A stretch of DNA of 64,000 bases from Pseudomonas sp. HR96 (lineage in GTDB: Bacteria > Pseudomonadota > Gammaproteobacteria > Pseudomonadales > Pseudomonadaceae), in the NCBI RefSeq assembly GCF_034059295.1, contig NZ_CP139141.1, positions 62,001 through 126,000 of the forward strand, in the 5' to 3' direction. Within the stretch, counting starts at the first letter, position 1. Every line of letters starts with the position of its first letter. The translations under genes and the position numbers were made by a program. The notes under the pieces were generated by a model. It saw nothing but the letters and a program-made list of their open reading frames with translations, was not told the DNA's origin and searched no databases. Positions 17,778 to 27,023 of the stretch are shown piece by piece.

Positions 17778-18488
17778 ATGAAGCCGTTCGCCTCCCGTTA
17801 TCTGCTCCTTGCCGTGTTTTCCGTGCTGATCTGCGCATGCCAGAGCAAGCCGGTGGAGCCCGCGCCGGCGCCCGCGCCCGACGCGTGGCAGCAGCTGCAG
17901 CAGAACATCGCCAGCAACGAGCTGGCCACCGCCGAGGACCAGCTGAATGCGCTACAGGCGCAATCGGCAGATGACCCGCGCCTTGAACCCTTGCAGCGCC
18001 AGCTGGCCGAGGCCTATCTGGAGCGCAGCAAGGTGGTGCTGCAAAAAGGTGACGTCAACGCCGCCGCCACGGCCCTGAGCCGCGCCCGTGCCTTGATGCC
18101 CAAGGCGCCGGCGCTCACCGGCGGTGTCAATGGCGCCATCGCCCAGGCGCGCAAGGCCGAACTGGACAAGACCGAAGCGGCCCTCAAGCGCGCCGAGTCA
18201 CGCCCTCCGGCCAAGGTGCTCGACCCCAGCGTGTCGGTTTCCTACATTCCACTGGTCATGACCAGCGGCCCACAGCTGCGCGCGCAGATGGGCGATATCG
18301 CCACCGACGTGGTGAATTACCAATGCGATGTGATCGTGCAAGTGGCGCAGCCCGGGGAGTATCGGCGGTTGGCCAAGCTGTTGAAAGCGCGAGTGGATGG
18401 CATCCAGCCTGACCTGCAATGGAAAATCGGCCGCCGTGTAGAACACGGACAGCCGACTCAGGTAATACTGATTCCACGGCCGCTGTAA
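17778..18488 (+). CDS. Conserved lipoprotein, PA5502-like
   Basis: The 236-residue protein has a signal peptide and a lipid-attachment Cys21 (LICAC), then a Pro-rich linker (EPAPAPAPD) and an Ala-rich helical region (about 40-150) that looks TPR-like. A conserved C-terminal block follows ('VSYIPLVMTSGPQLRAQMGDIA'). It lies between znuB and katE as in other pseudomonads (PA5502 position). No function is known to me; periplasmic outer-membrane lipoprotein is inferred. The ATG at 17778 is chosen since the signal peptide starts there. Confidence 0.75.
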   Translation: MKPFASRYLLLAVFSVLICACQSKPVEPAPAPAPDAWQQLQQNIASNELATAEDQLNALQAQSADDPRLEPLQRQLAEAYLERSKVVLQKGDVNAAATALSRARALMPKAPALTGGVNGAIAQARKAELDKTEAALKRAESRPPAKVLDPSVSVSYIPLVMTSGPQLRAQMGDIATDVVNYQCDVIVQVAQPGEYRRLAKLLKARVDGIQPDLQWKIGRRVEHGQPTQVILIPRPL

Positions 18489-18539
18489 AAGCTGCGACCA
18501 AGGCGCGCGGGACCGGGCAAACCCGGCCCCGCCAACCCA

Positions 18540-20678
18540 TCAGGCTGGAATGGCCTTGGCCTTCGGCTCACGAGCCCACACCCGATGCTGGGCAATGACG
18601 GCGATAAAGGCCTTGTGGGCCTTCGCATCGTCGCCAATGATCAGCCCGGCGTCCGCCTCCAGATGCAGCGTATCAAGCAGGGTCTTGGCATCGCTGCTGG
18701 CACCGATCGCCTTGAGGTGCTTGTAGGCCTCAAGCAGGAAGTGCAGCGCCACGCCGTTGCCGCTCAGCGCTTGGACCGAAGCCTTGCCGCCTGGTACCCA
18801 CACCGCATCGAACGCAATCGACGGCATGCCTTCAGCCGAGGCATCCACGGGCAGCGATTGGCCGTCGGCGGTCTTCACCGGTGCCGAAGTCGGGCCCAGC
18901 ACCTTCACATGCGCGCCTTCGGCCTGGATGGCCTTCTTCAACGCATCCACTGCTGCTGCATCGACGCCATCGGCGACCAGCACGGCAATCTTGCGGGTCT
19001 TGATGTCGCCCGACAGCAGGTTGACCTGGCTCAGCGCTGGCGAAGCCTTGAGCGTCATGGACGGCGTTTCCACAGTGCCAGCTTTCGGCACGGGCAGGCC
19101 GAGGTTGGTGGCCACGCGTGCAGCCAGCTCCAGGTCGATGTTGGCGAGGATCTCGTTGACCTGACGGGCACGGATGTATTCGCGGTCGACTTTACCCAGC
19201 TCGAAGCTGTAGGCGGCGATGATGTGTTCCTTCTCCGGAGTGCTCATGCTCTGGAAAAACAGCCGCGCCTGGGAGAAGTGGTCGTTGAACGACTCGCTGC
19301 GCTGACGGATCTTGTGCGCCTCGATGCGCTCCGGGTAGCTCTCGAAGCCGCCATCAACCGGGCCTGGTGGCGTTTCCTTGGGCCAGCCACCATCGATCGA
19401 GTTGGGCTCGTAGGAAGCGCGACCCTTGGCGATGGTCATGCGGTGCGCCGCATCACGCTGGTTGTTGTGGTTCGGCGCGACCGGCCGGTTGATCGGCAAC
19501 TCGTGGAAGTTCGGCCCGCCAAGACGGCTGATCTGCGTGTCGGTGTAGGAGAACAGACGGCCCTGCAGCAGCGGGTCGTTGGAGAAGTCCAGGCCGGGCA
19601 CGATATGGCCAGGGCAGAAGGCGACCTGCTCGGTCTCGGCAAAGTAGTTGTCCGGGTTGCGGTTGAGCACCATGCGTCCCAGCGGGGTGACGGGCACCAG
19701 CTCCTCGGGGATGATCTTGGTCGGGTCGAGGATGTCGAACTCGAACTTGTGCTCGTCTTCCTCCGGCACGATCTGCACGCCGAATTCCCACTCGGGGTAG
19801 TCGCCCATCTCGATCGATTCCCAGAGGTCACGACGGTGGTAGTCGGTGTCCTTGCCCGCGAGCTTCTGCGCCTCGTCCCACAGCAGCGAGCAGACGCCCT
19901 GCTTGGGCTTCCAGTGGAACTTGACGAAGGTGCCTTTGCCTTCGGCATTGACGAAGCGGAAGGTGTGGATGCCGAAGCCCTGCATGGTGCGCAGGCTTTT
20001 CGGGATGGCCCGGTCGGACATCGCCCAGATCACCATATGCGCCGATTCGGGCTGCAGCGAGACGTAGTCCCAGAAGGTGTCGTGGGCGGAGCCGCCGGTA
20101 GGGATCTCGTTATGCGGCTCGGGTTTGACCGCGTGCACGAAGTCCGGAAATTTGATCGCGTCCTGGATGAAGAACACCGGCATGTTGTTGCCGACCAGGT
20201 CGAAGTTGCCTTCGTCGGTGTAGAACTTCACAGCGAAGCCGCGCACGTCGCGCACGGTGTCACCCGAACCGCGCGGGCCCTGCACGGTGGAGAAGCGGAC
20301 GAACACCGGGGTTTTCTTCGCCGGGTCCTGCAGGAAGCCGGCCTTGGTCAGCGCGGCGTGCGATTCGTAGGTTTCGAAATAGCCGTGGGCGGCAGTGCCG
20401 CGGGCATGGACGATACGCTCGGGAATGCGCTCGTGGTCAAAATGCGTGATCTTCTCGCGCATGATGAAGTCTTCAAGCAGCGACGGCCCGCGAGCACCCA
20501 CTTTCAAGGTGTTCTGGTTGTCGCTGATCTTCACGCCCTGGTTGGTGCGCAGGGCCTGGCCAGTGGCGTCGGAGCGGAACTGCTCGAGGCTGTCGGTCTT
20601 GGCATTATGGTTGGCGCGGTCCGGGGTGTCGGTGCCGGCGGCCTGGCTTGGGGTGTTGGCAGGTGGCTTGGTCTTCAT
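18540..20678 (-). CDS. katE: Large-subunit catalase HPII
   Basis: The 712-residue heme catalase has the distal His in '[14 protein letters not shown]', distal Asn in '[17 protein letters not shown]' and proximal Tyr in '[18 protein letters not shown]'. After the core (to about residue 500) comes the extra flavodoxin/GATase1-like domain of the large clade ('[15 protein letters not shown]', '[15 protein letters not shown]'). It breaks hydrogen peroxide into water and oxygen. GAGGAA lies 8 bases before the ATG at 20678; the ATG three codons earlier touches the ribosome site. In the family it is stationary-phase (RpoS) induced. Confidence 0.95.
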   Translation of the reverse strand: MKTKPPANTPSQAAGTDTPDRANHNAKTDSLEQFRSDATGQALRTNQGVKISDNQNTLKVGARGPSLLEDFIMREKITHFDHERIPERIVHARGTAAHGYFETYESHAALTKAGFLQDPAKKTPVFVRFSTVQGPRGSGDTVRDVRGFAVKFYTDEGNFDLVGNNMPVFFIQDAIKFPDFVHAVKPEPHNEIPTGGSAHDTFWDYVSLQPESAHMVIWAMSDRAIPKSLRTMQGFGIHTFRFVNAEGKGTFVKFHWKPKQGVCSLLWDEAQKLAGKDTDYHRRDLWESIEMGDYPEWEFGVQIVPEEDEHKFEFDILDPTKIIPEELVPVTPLGRMVLNRNPDNYFAETEQVAFCPGHIVPGLDFSNDPLLQGRLFSYTDTQISRLGGPNFHELPINRPVAPNHNNQRDAAHRMTIAKGRASYEPNSIDGGWPKETPPGPVDGGFESYPERIEAHKIRQRSESFNDHFSQARLFFQSMSTPEKEHIIAAYSFELGKVDREYIRARQVNEILANIDLELAARVATNLGLPVPKAGTVETPSMTLKASPALSQVNLLSGDIKTRKIAVLVADGVDAAAVDALKKAIQAEGAHVKVLGPTSAPVKTADGQSLPVDASAEGMPSIAFDAVWVPGGKASVQALSGNGVALHFLLEAYKHLKAIGASSDAKTLLDTLHLEADAGLIIGDDAKAHKAFIAVIAQHRVWAREPKAKAIPA

Positions 20679-20990
20679 CGAGATCATTCCTCATTCAGTG
20701 CGGCTGCCCCGTTTATATGGGCTCGTTTGGCGATCCCCCGAGCACGGTCCGGGGACGACGGATGCCTACAAGTGACTGGTGCTGCGTGGCAGCCGTTCCT
20801 TTTTTTTGCGCCGCACATACCGCGACTGCGCTAGCCGTCGCAGCACCGGGTGGGGTCCGCTCGCGGTCCTTATGTCGAAAACACAGGCAAGTGACCAAAT
20901 AAATGCTAAAAGCCTCCAATACGACAGGCTAAAATGCGCGCCCGGCCAAACGCCGAGCCCTTTTTCATTGCGCCCCACAAGGTTCGCTAC
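20679..20990. other. Divergent katE/metN intergenic region
   Basis: About 312 bases without a gene. A CATATAAAC -10-like element (minus strand, 20711-20719) lies 33 bp before katE and may be its RpoS or sigma70 promoter. A TAAAAT element near 20930 could serve metN, but I see no good -35 for it. Short frames here have no recognisable family. No SAM riboswitch pattern was found. Confidence 0.4.
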
Positions 20991-21998
20991 GTGATCGAGT
21001 TTCAACAGGTACACAAGACCTACCGGGTTGCCGGTAAGGAAATCCCCGCCCTGCACCCGACCTCCTTCAAGGTCGAAAACGGTCAGGTCTTTGGTTTGAT
21101 CGGCCACTCCGGCGCCGGCAAAAGCACCTTGCTGCGCCTGATCAATCGCCTGGAAGCCCCCAGCGGCGGGCGCATCATCGTCGACGGCGAAGACGTCACG
21201 GCGTTCGACGCCCAGCACCTGCGGCGCTTCCGCCAGCAGGTCGGGATGATCTTCCAGCACTTCAACCTGCTGGCCTCGAAAACCGTGGCCGACAACGTGG
21301 CACTGCCGTTGAGCCTGGCCGGCGAGTTGTCGCGCAAGGAAATCGACCGGCGCGTGGCCGAACTGCTGCAACGCGTCGGCCTGTCCGACCACGCCCGCAA
21401 ATACCCGGCACAGTTGTCCGGCGGGCAGAAGCAGCGGGTGGGCATCGCCCGCGCGCTGTCCACCAACCCCAAGGTGCTGCTGTGCGACGAGGCGACCAGC
21501 GCCCTCGACCCGCAGACCACCGCCTCGGTCCTGCAGCTGCTGGCCGAGATCAACCGCGAGCTGAAGCTGACCATCGTGCTCATCACCCATGAAATGGATG
21601 TGATCCGCCGCGTGTGCGACCAGGTCGCCGTGATGGACGCCGGCGTGATCGTCGAGCAGGGCCCGGTGGCCCAGGTGTTTCTGCACCCCGAGCACCCGAC
21701 CACCAAACGCTTCGTCCAGGAAGACGAGCAGATCGACGAAAGCTCCCAGCGCGACGACTTCGCCCATGTACCCGGGCGCATCGTGCGCCTGACCTTCCAG
21801 GGCGACGCCACCTATGCGCCGCTGCTGGGCACCGTGGCCCGCGAGACCGGCGTGGACTACAGCATCCTGGCCGGACGTATCGACCGGATCAAGGACACGC
21901 CTTATGGCCAACTGACCCTGGCGGTCACCGGCGGCGACATGGAGGCGGCGTTTGCCCGCTTCACCGCAGCCGACGTGCACATGGAGGTACTGCGCTGA
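20991..21998 (+). CDS. metN: Methionine ABC transporter ATP-binding protein
   Basis: The 335-residue ATPase has Walker A GHSGAGKS, signature '[16 protein letters not shown]', Walker B '[12 protein letters not shown]' and switch 'LITHEMDVI', with a C-terminal NIL (ACT-like) regulatory domain from about residue 255 that binds methionine and inhibits transport. A GTG start at 20991 is chosen: AAGG lies 9 bases upstream and MetN proteins begin (V/M)IEFQ.VHK. It is the first gene of metNIQ, overlapping metI by one base. Confidence 0.94.
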   Translation: MIEFQQVHKTYRVAGKEIPALHPTSFKVENGQVFGLIGHSGAGKSTLLRLINRLEAPSGGRIIVDGEDVTAFDAQHLRRFRQQVGMIFQHFNLLASKTVADNVALPLSLAGELSRKEIDRRVAELLQRVGLSDHARKYPAQLSGGQKQRVGIARALSTNPKVLLCDEATSALDPQTTASVLQLLAEINRELKLTIVLITHEMDVIRRVCDQVAVMDAGVIVEQGPVAQVFLHPEHPTTKRFVQEDEQIDESSQRDDFAHVPGRIVRLTFQGDATYAPLLGTVARETGVDYSILAGRIDRIKDTPYGQLTLAVTGGDMEAAFARFTAADVHMEVLR

Positions 21999-22669
21999 TG
22001 GACCTGCTCAACTACTTCGCCAATGTCGACTGGAGCGAGATCTGGCAGGCCAGCCTCGACACCGGTGTCATGCTCGGCGCCTCGCTGCTGTTCACCATCC
22101 TCCTGGGGTTGCCGTTGGGGGTGCTGCTGTTCGTCTGCGGGCCGCGTCAGCTGTTCGAGGAAAAGCGCCTGTACGCCTTGCTGGCCCTGTGCGTGAACGT
22201 GCTGCGTTCGCTGCCCTTCATCATTCTGCTGATCGTGTTGATCCCGGTGACCGTGCTGATCACCGGCACCTCACTGGGCGTGGCCGGCGCCATCCCGCCG
22301 CTGGTCATCGGCACCACGCCATTCTTTGCCCGCCTGGTGGAAACCGCGCTACGCGAAGTCGACCGCGGCATCATCGAGGCCACCCAGTCGATGGGCGCGA
22401 CGCCCTGGCAGATCATCGTCCGCGCGCTGCTGCCCGAAGCCCTGCCGGGCATCATTGCCGCCATCACCGTGACCTCCATCACCCTGGTCTCCTACACGGC
22501 CATGGCCGGCGTGGTCGGGGCAGGGGGGCTGGGCGACCTGTCGATCCGCTTCGGCTACCAGCGCTTCCAGACCGACGTCATGGTGGTCACGGTGATCATC
22601 CTGGTGGTGCTGGTGCAGGTGCTGCAAACCATTGGTGACAAATTGGTTGTGCACTTTTCGCGCAAGTAA
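21998..22669 (+). CDS. metI: Methionine ABC transporter permease
   Basis: The 223-residue membrane protein has five hydrophobic segments and the ABC permease EAA loop ('EATQSMGATPWQIIVRALLPEALPGI'). It forms the channel for D/L-methionine import with MetN and MetQ. Its ATG overlaps the metN stop (TGATG). Confidence 0.95.
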   Translation: MDLLNYFANVDWSEIWQASLDTGVMLGASLLFTILLGLPLGVLLFVCGPRQLFEEKRLYALLALCVNVLRSLPFIILLIVLIPVTVLITGTSLGVAGAIPPLVIGTTPFFARLVETALREVDRGIIEATQSMGATPWQIIVRALLPEALPGIIAAITVTSITLVSYTAMAGVVGAGGLGDLSIRFGYQRFQTDVMVVTVIILVVLVQVLQTIGDKLVVHFSRK

Positions 22670-22686
22670 GCGTTCTTAATCAACGA

Positions 22687-22711
22687 AGGGCCCGCCTCCG
22701 ACAAGGGCCCT
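22687..22711 (+). other. Stem-loop between metI and metQ
   Basis: A 7-bp GC stem (AGGGCCC/GGGCCCT) with an 11-base loop lies in the 59-bp gap. There is no T run, so it is more likely an mRNA-stabilising or processing hairpin that lets metQ be made in excess than a full terminator. Confidence 0.45.
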
Positions 22712-22728
22712 CATCAGGAGCCCATTCA

Positions 22729-23502
22729 ATGAAACGCCTTTTCGCCGCCCTGGCCGCTGTGGTCGCCTTCAGCGCCCAGGCCAACGACACGCTGACCGTC
22801 GCCGCCACCGCCGTACCCCACGCCGAAATCCTCGAGTTCGTCAAACCGACCCTGGCCAAGGAAGGCGTCGACCTTCAGGTCAAGGTCTTCACCGACTACG
22901 TGCAGCCCAACGTGCAGGTCGCGGAAAAACGCCTGGATGCCAACTTCTTCCAGCACCAGCCGTACCTGACCGAATTCAACAAGAACAAGGGCACCGACCT
23001 GGTAGCTGTCGCCGGCGTGCACCTCGAACCCCTGGGCGCCTACTCGAGCAAGTACAAGAAGCTTGACGAGCTGCCAGGGGGCGCCACCGTGGTGATCCCC
23101 AACGACGCCACCAACGGCGGTCGCGCACTGCTGTTGCTGGAGAAGGCTGGGCTGATCAAGCTCAAGGACAGCAGCAACATCCTCTCCACGGTCAAGGACA
23201 TCGCCGAGAACCCCAAGGACCTGAAAATCCGCGAACTGGAAGCCGCCACCCTGCCGCGGGTGCTGACCCAGGTCGACCTGGCGCTGATCAACACCAACTA
23301 CGCCCTGGACGCGAAGCTGGACCCGAACAAGGACGCGCTGATCATCGAAGGCGGTGAATCGCCTTATGTGAACATCCTGGTGGCCCGCCCGGACAACAAG
23401 GATTCGGACGCCATGCAGAAACTGGTCGCGGCGCTGCACAGCCCGCAAACCCGCCAGTTCATCACCGACAAGTACAAGGGCGCGGTGGTGCCGGCGTTCT
23501 GA
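22729..23502 (+). CDS. metQ: Methionine-binding protein MetQ (NLPA family)
   Basis: The 257-residue protein has a signal peptide ending FSAQA, with no lipobox, then the NlpA fold: 'LTVAATAVPHAEILEFVKPTLAKEG', 'VQVAEKRLDANFFQHQPYL', 'GGATVVIPNDATNGGRAL'. It captures methionine for MetNI. Unlike E. coli MetQ it appears to be soluble in the periplasm, not lipid-anchored. Ended by the strong terminator at 23522-23588. Confidence 0.94.
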   Translation: MKRLFAALAAVVAFSAQANDTLTVAATAVPHAEILEFVKPTLAKEGVDLQVKVFTDYVQPNVQVAEKRLDANFFQHQPYLTEFNKNKGTDLVAVAGVHLEPLGAYSSKYKKLDELPGGATVVIPNDATNGGRALLLLEKAGLIKLKDSSNILSTVKDIAENPKDLKIRELEAATLPRVLTQVDLALINTNYALDAKLDPNKDALIIEGGESPYVNILVARPDNKDSDAMQKLVAALHSPQTRQFITDKYKGAVVPAF

Positions 23503-23521
23503 TCGGTCATCGCTGCAACGC

Positions 23522-23588
23522 AAAAGCTCGGGGGCCTGGCTCCCTCCCACCAGCATCGTGGGAGGAAGCCAGGCCCCCGAGCTTTTTC
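23522..23588. terminator. Long bidirectional terminator between metQ and SCO gene
   Basis: A stem of about 28 bp (one bulge) starts AAAAGCTCGGGGGCCTGGCT and returns as AGCCAGGCCCCCGAGCTTTTT, with A and T runs on both sides. It ends metNIQ from the left and the SCO gene from the right. Confidence 0.9.
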
Positions 23589-24219
23589 AATTGCCGCTGA
23601 GCAGGCCTGGCAGCACTGCCAGCACCTTCTCTGTATTGAACGGCGCGCGGATCAGCCCGCGCTGCGTGCCGTCGGGCCCCAGCAAGGCCATGTTGCCCGA
23701 GTGCTGAACGCTGTAGTTGGGCTGGCGGGTATCCGGCGCGATATAGGGAATACTCAGGCCATTGGCCAGTTGCTCCAGACTCTCGGGCGTGCCCACCAGC
23801 CCGGTGAACGCCGGGTCGAAGTACCCCAGGTATTGCTTGAGCTGGCCCGGCGAATCGCGCTGTGGATCGACGCTGACGAACACTACCTTCAGGCGCGCGC
23901 GGCTGGCTGCGGGCAGCCGGCTGTCGATCTGGCGCAGCTGGGCGAGGGTGGTGGGGCAGATATCCGGGCAGAAGGTGTAGCCGAAGAACACCAGGGTCCA
24001 ATGGCCGGTGAGCTTGTCGAGCCGCACCTGGCTGCCGTCCTGGTCGCTCATGCTCACCGCGGGCACGCCACGCGGCTCCTTCATCAGCAGCACCCCGGCC
24101 TCGGTCATGGCCGGGGTCTGCGCCGGGCTGCGGCTGCTTAACAGCAGCCACAGGCAAGCGCCTACCCCCACCATCAATATGGCCGCCAGGGTGAAGACAA
24201 TCTTCTGGGTACGGTTCAT
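23587..24219 (-). CDS. SCO1/SenC/PrrC copper chaperone
   Basis: The 210-residue protein has an N-terminal membrane anchor (about 8-27) and a thioredoxin-like periplasmic domain with copper-binding Cys84-x3-Cys88 (FCPDIC) and the distal His in 'NYSVQHSGNMALLGPDG'. SCO proteins deliver copper to the CuA site of cytochrome oxidase or act as thiol reductases. In other pseudomonads it is the last gene of the coxBAGC-ctaAB cluster; none of those genes is here. The ATG at 24219 is chosen since it begins the anchor; no clear ribosome site is seen. Confidence 0.88.
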   Translation of the reverse strand: MNRTQKIVFTLAAILMVGVGACLWLLLSSRSPAQTPAMTEAGVLLMKEPRGVPAVSMSDQDGSQVRLDKLTGHWTLVFFGYTFCPDICPTTLAQLRQIDSRLPAASRARLKVVFVSVDPQRDSPGQLKQYLGYFDPAFTGLVGTPESLEQLANGLSIPYIAPDTRQPNYSVQHSGNMALLGPDGTQRGLIRAPFNTEKVLAVLPGLLSGN

Positions 24220-24419
24220 GGCTGGGGTGCACTCATGCATTCGGTCGGGGCATTGAGCCATCATTGCCAAAGTGGTCTACGCTGGCTGCAGGATGATGGC
24301 ACTTCGATATAGCGGGCGTTCATAAGTCGACCGGGATTATTACCAATCCGTCTTAACCCGCTGGTCAAGACAGCTATCGTACATCCTTCCGTTTGTCAGC
24401 GCCCCAGCCTGGAGAATTC

Positions 24420-25058
24420 ATGAACACCGCCGCATTGCGCGAGCAGATCCAACGTGCCCACGAGCATGAAGCCAAGACCGACCAGCTCAAGCAACAGCTT
24501 GGGCAACAGCTGCCTCACCTGCACCCCAGTATCAGCCTGCCCAGCGATGCCCAGGGCGCACTGATTCGCTTCGTCGGCGCCTATATCGATCAGGTTCCCG
24601 ACCTGCTGGAGGCGGCCAATTCGGTGGCGCGCGAAGCCGGCATCGAATCGCAGATTCGCCCGGTGCTGAAAATTGCCGAACAGTATTTCATCCAGCCGCC
24701 GGTGATGCTGGCCGATCATGTCGGCCTCGACTGCCTGCTGGACGAAGCCTACTTGGCGCACCGCCTGGTGGAAGAGGTGAACGACCTCTACATCAAGCAT
24801 TTCAGCCAGCCACTGATTCCCCTGGACATGACCGTGGCCAACCTCATCGCCCATCAGCTGATCGGCGAGGAATTCGCCAACCAGTTGGATGAGGCCGTCC
24901 ACCACTCGGTTGACCAGATGCTCGACGAAGACAGCTTTGCCCTGGAATCCGTGGAGACGTACCGCCAGCAGTTGCTGAGCCCGAATACCGGCGCGGCCTG
25001 GAGCCGCTGGCCGTGCCTGTCGCGGCAGCTGGGTGTGGATATCGCTTCACCGGTGTGA
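24420..25058 (+). CDS. Conserved hypothetical helical protein
   Basis: The 212-residue protein has no signal peptide or membrane segment. It looks all-helical, with an N-terminal charged coiled stretch ('EQIQRAHEHEAKTDQLKQQLGQQL') and a middle region rich in acidic and hydrophobic residues ('LADHVGLDCLLDEAYLAHRLVEEVNDLY'). GGAGA lies 5 bases before the ATG at 24420. It sits between the orphan SCO gene and the convergent beta-carbonic anhydrase. I do not recognise a family. Confidence 0.7.
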   Translation: MNTAALREQIQRAHEHEAKTDQLKQQLGQQLPHLHPSISLPSDAQGALIRFVGAYIDQVPDLLEAANSVAREAGIESQIRPVLKIAEQYFIQPPVMLADHVGLDCLLDEAYLAHRLVEEVNDLYIKHFSQPLIPLDMTVANLIAHQLIGEEFANQLDEAVHHSVDQMLDEDSFALESVETYRQQLLSPNTGAAWSRWPCLSRQLGVDIASPV

Positions 25059-25180
25059 ACGGGCACCCCAGGTTCAGCCCCATCGCGCTCGGTATGAAGC
25101 GCGATGAGGCGGCTGAGCCGCAGGTGTGGTACGGCATTACATACTACGTAATACGATATCAAATCGTCCGAGCCAGCCCC

Positions 25181-25930
25181 TTAAAAGCGTCCTTTGGGCG
25201 TAGCGCTTGGCGTCGGGTAGTTACCGTCCAGCGGGACGAAGCGATCCTGCCCAGCGTCATAGGCCTTGATCTCACTGGTTTCGATGCTGTAAACCCAGCC
25301 ATGGATAAAAAGCTGGCCACTTGCCATGCGCGAGGCCACTGATGGGTGTGTGCGCAGGTGGTGCAATTGGGCAATGACGTTTTCTTCGGTCAGCACCTGC
25401 ATGCTCTCGCCTTCATTGGCGCAACTGCAGTTGTCCTGCACGACGGTGCGGGCCACTTCGGCATGACGCAGCCAGGCCGAAACGGTGGGCATTTTCTTCA
25501 GGCTGTCTGGGTTCAGTACCGCGCGCATGGCGCCGCAATCCGAGTGCCCGCAGACGATGATGTGTTGCACGCCCAAGGCCAGCACGGCGTATTCGATCGC
25601 CGTCGACACCCCGCCATTCATTTGCCCGTAGGGCGGTACCACGTTGCCAACGTTGCGCGTGACAAACAGGTCGCCTGGCGCGCTTTGGGTGATCAATTCC
25701 GGAGCGACTCGCGAGTCGGCGCAGGTGATGAACATCGCCCGAGGGTTTTGCGCGGTCGCCAGCTTCTTGAACAGCTCCTGCTGCTGCGGGTAGACGTCGT
25801 GGCGAAAATGTAGGAAGCCGTCGACGATGTGCTTGAGGGCGATGTCGGCGCTCGACTGTCCGTTTTCCGGCAGACTGCCAGACTGCTCGGCACTTGCCGG
25901 GTTGCGCGTCGGTGAGTTGTTGTCGCTCAT
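25181..25930 (-). CDS. Beta-class carbonic anhydrase
   Basis: The 249-residue enzyme has zinc ligands Cys70 (in CADSR with Asp72/Arg74), His129 and Cys132 (CGHSDCG). It interconverts CO2 and bicarbonate in the cytosol. An N-terminal extension of about 28 polar residues precedes the core. In P. aeruginosa the matching gene (PA0102) is followed by a SulP gene and then the aa3 oxidase cluster; here it is next to the toxin pair on one side and a hypothetical gene on the other. Confidence 0.93.
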   Translation of the reverse strand: MSDNNSPTRNPASAEQSGSLPENGQSSADIALKHIVDGFLHFRHDVYPQQQELFKKLATAQNPRAMFITCADSRVAPELITQSAPGDLFVTRNVGNVVPPYGQMNGGVSTAIEYAVLALGVQHIIVCGHSDCGAMRAVLNPDSLKKMPTVSAWLRHAEVARTVVQDNCSCANEGESMQVLTEENVIAQLHHLRTHPSVASRMASGQLFIHGWVYSIETSEIKAYDAGQDRFVPLDGNYPTPSATPKGRF

Positions 25931-25991
25931 GAGTCATCCTCAGGTCAAAGTACAACTATGAACCTAGTCCAGATAACTTAATTCAAGCTGA

Positions 25992-26023
25992 AAGGCCCCT
26001 CGACGCAAGCGCCGAAGGGCCTT
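25992..26023 (-). terminator. Likely terminator after xaxB-like gene
   Basis: AAGGCCC pairs with GGGCCTT and the stem continues inward with two mismatches to a tight loop. On the minus strand it is followed by TTTCAGCTTG, a weak T tract, 19 bases after the toxin subunit B stop. Confidence 0.55.
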
Positions 26024-26041
26024 CCAGTGGACAGGCGCTGC

Positions 26042-27013
26042 CTAGAGGCGGGCGCGCGCCTGCTCGGCCACGGCCACGAAGCGCTGCAAAGGCAGCTCGG
26101 GAATCTGCAGGTTAGCCAACACTTGTTGCAACAGATCGACCAGGCCGGTGAAATCCAGCGCATAAGCTGCACGCCGGGTTTCCAGCTCGGCGCCCAGCTC
26201 AAGGCAAGCCAGGCGTTTTGCGAGGCTGGCCAGTTGGGTTTGCAGATCATTGCGCTCAGTACGCAGCGAGGCCAACTGTCGGTCGAGGCGCCGCTGTTGA
26301 TCGATCAGATCTCGGGTGGTCAGCGCCTCTTGCAAGGCGGCCGCCTGCTTTTTCATGAATTCACCGGCGATGCGCAATTTTTCCGCCTTGTCGGGATTCT
26401 TGATCAGCTCGATGCTTTGCTTGATGTCGTCGATGATTGATGTTGCCAGCTCTTCGAGGTCCAGCTGCGCGAGGATCTCCAACGCATCGTTGACGATCTT
26501 CAATTGCCCCTCGATGGTTGCGATGCGAGCGAGCGCGTCATCAAGGGTGATCTGCAACGCGTTGCGTACGGTCGCTGATTCAGCGATGAGGGCGTCAAGG
26601 GAGGGCAGCGGTTGGCCGACGGCCCGTAGCCGAATCTGCTGCTGGAGGTGTTGAGCCTTGATCTCGGCGACCAGTTTGGCCTGCTCAGCCTTGATTTCAG
26701 CTTCCACGGCGCCTGCCTCGGCGGGGTGTAGCACGGCGTCTTGATGAGCTTCACGGATGCTGGTCAGCGCGCTCCTGATCACCTGCTTGAGCCTGGCCAT
26801 GTCGTCGGAGCACTTGAAACAGTCAGTCAGGGTGCGCGCGAGGTCGTGGGCGTTGTCCGCCAGAGCGCGCAGATCACCCTGCGCAGTGGCCTGTGCACGA
26901 ACTCTCATTATCAGCTCTTGGATCTGCTTGCCGCTGGCCTGCAAAGCTGCGAGATCCACAGTGGGCAGCGTGAGGGAAGGGTTGAGTGCGGTGACGCTAG
27001 GGGTATGGGTCAT
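26042..27013 (-). CDS. xaxB: Alpha-xenorhabdolysin-like binary toxin, subunit B (XaxB-like)
   Basis: The 323-residue protein is all-helical with long heptad-rich stretches ('EAEIKAEQAKLVAEIKAQHLQQQI', 'LRTERNDLQTQLASLAKRL') and no signal peptide. It follows the subunit A gene by 10 bases with its own AAGGA site. In Xenorhabdus XaxB (about 350 aa) is activated by XaxA and inserts in the target membrane to form the pore. I call it mainly from gene order, size and helical pattern; I do not recall its sequence well enough to align. The ATG at 27013 is preferred to a longer frame with a Ser/Arg-rich leader that runs into subunit A. Confidence 0.78.
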   Translation of the reverse strand: MTHTPSVTALNPSLTLPTVDLAALQASGKQIQELIMRVRAQATAQGDLRALADNAHDLARTLTDCFKCSDDMARLKQVIRSALTSIREAHQDAVLHPAEAGAVEAEIKAEQAKLVAEIKAQHLQQQIRLRAVGQPLPSLDALIAESATVRNALQITLDDALARIATIEGQLKIVNDALEILAQLDLEELATSIIDDIKQSIELIKNPDKAEKLRIAGEFMKKQAAALQEALTTRDLIDQQRRLDRQLASLRTERNDLQTQLASLAKRLACLELGAELETRRAAYALDFTGLVDLLQQVLANLQIPELPLQRFVAVAEQARARL

Positions 27014-27023
27014 GACAGTGTCC

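Noticed and set aside
18585..20834. Open frame of 749 codons antisense to katE
   Set aside because: The opposite strand encodes a full catalase with all active residues; this frame is a composition shadow.
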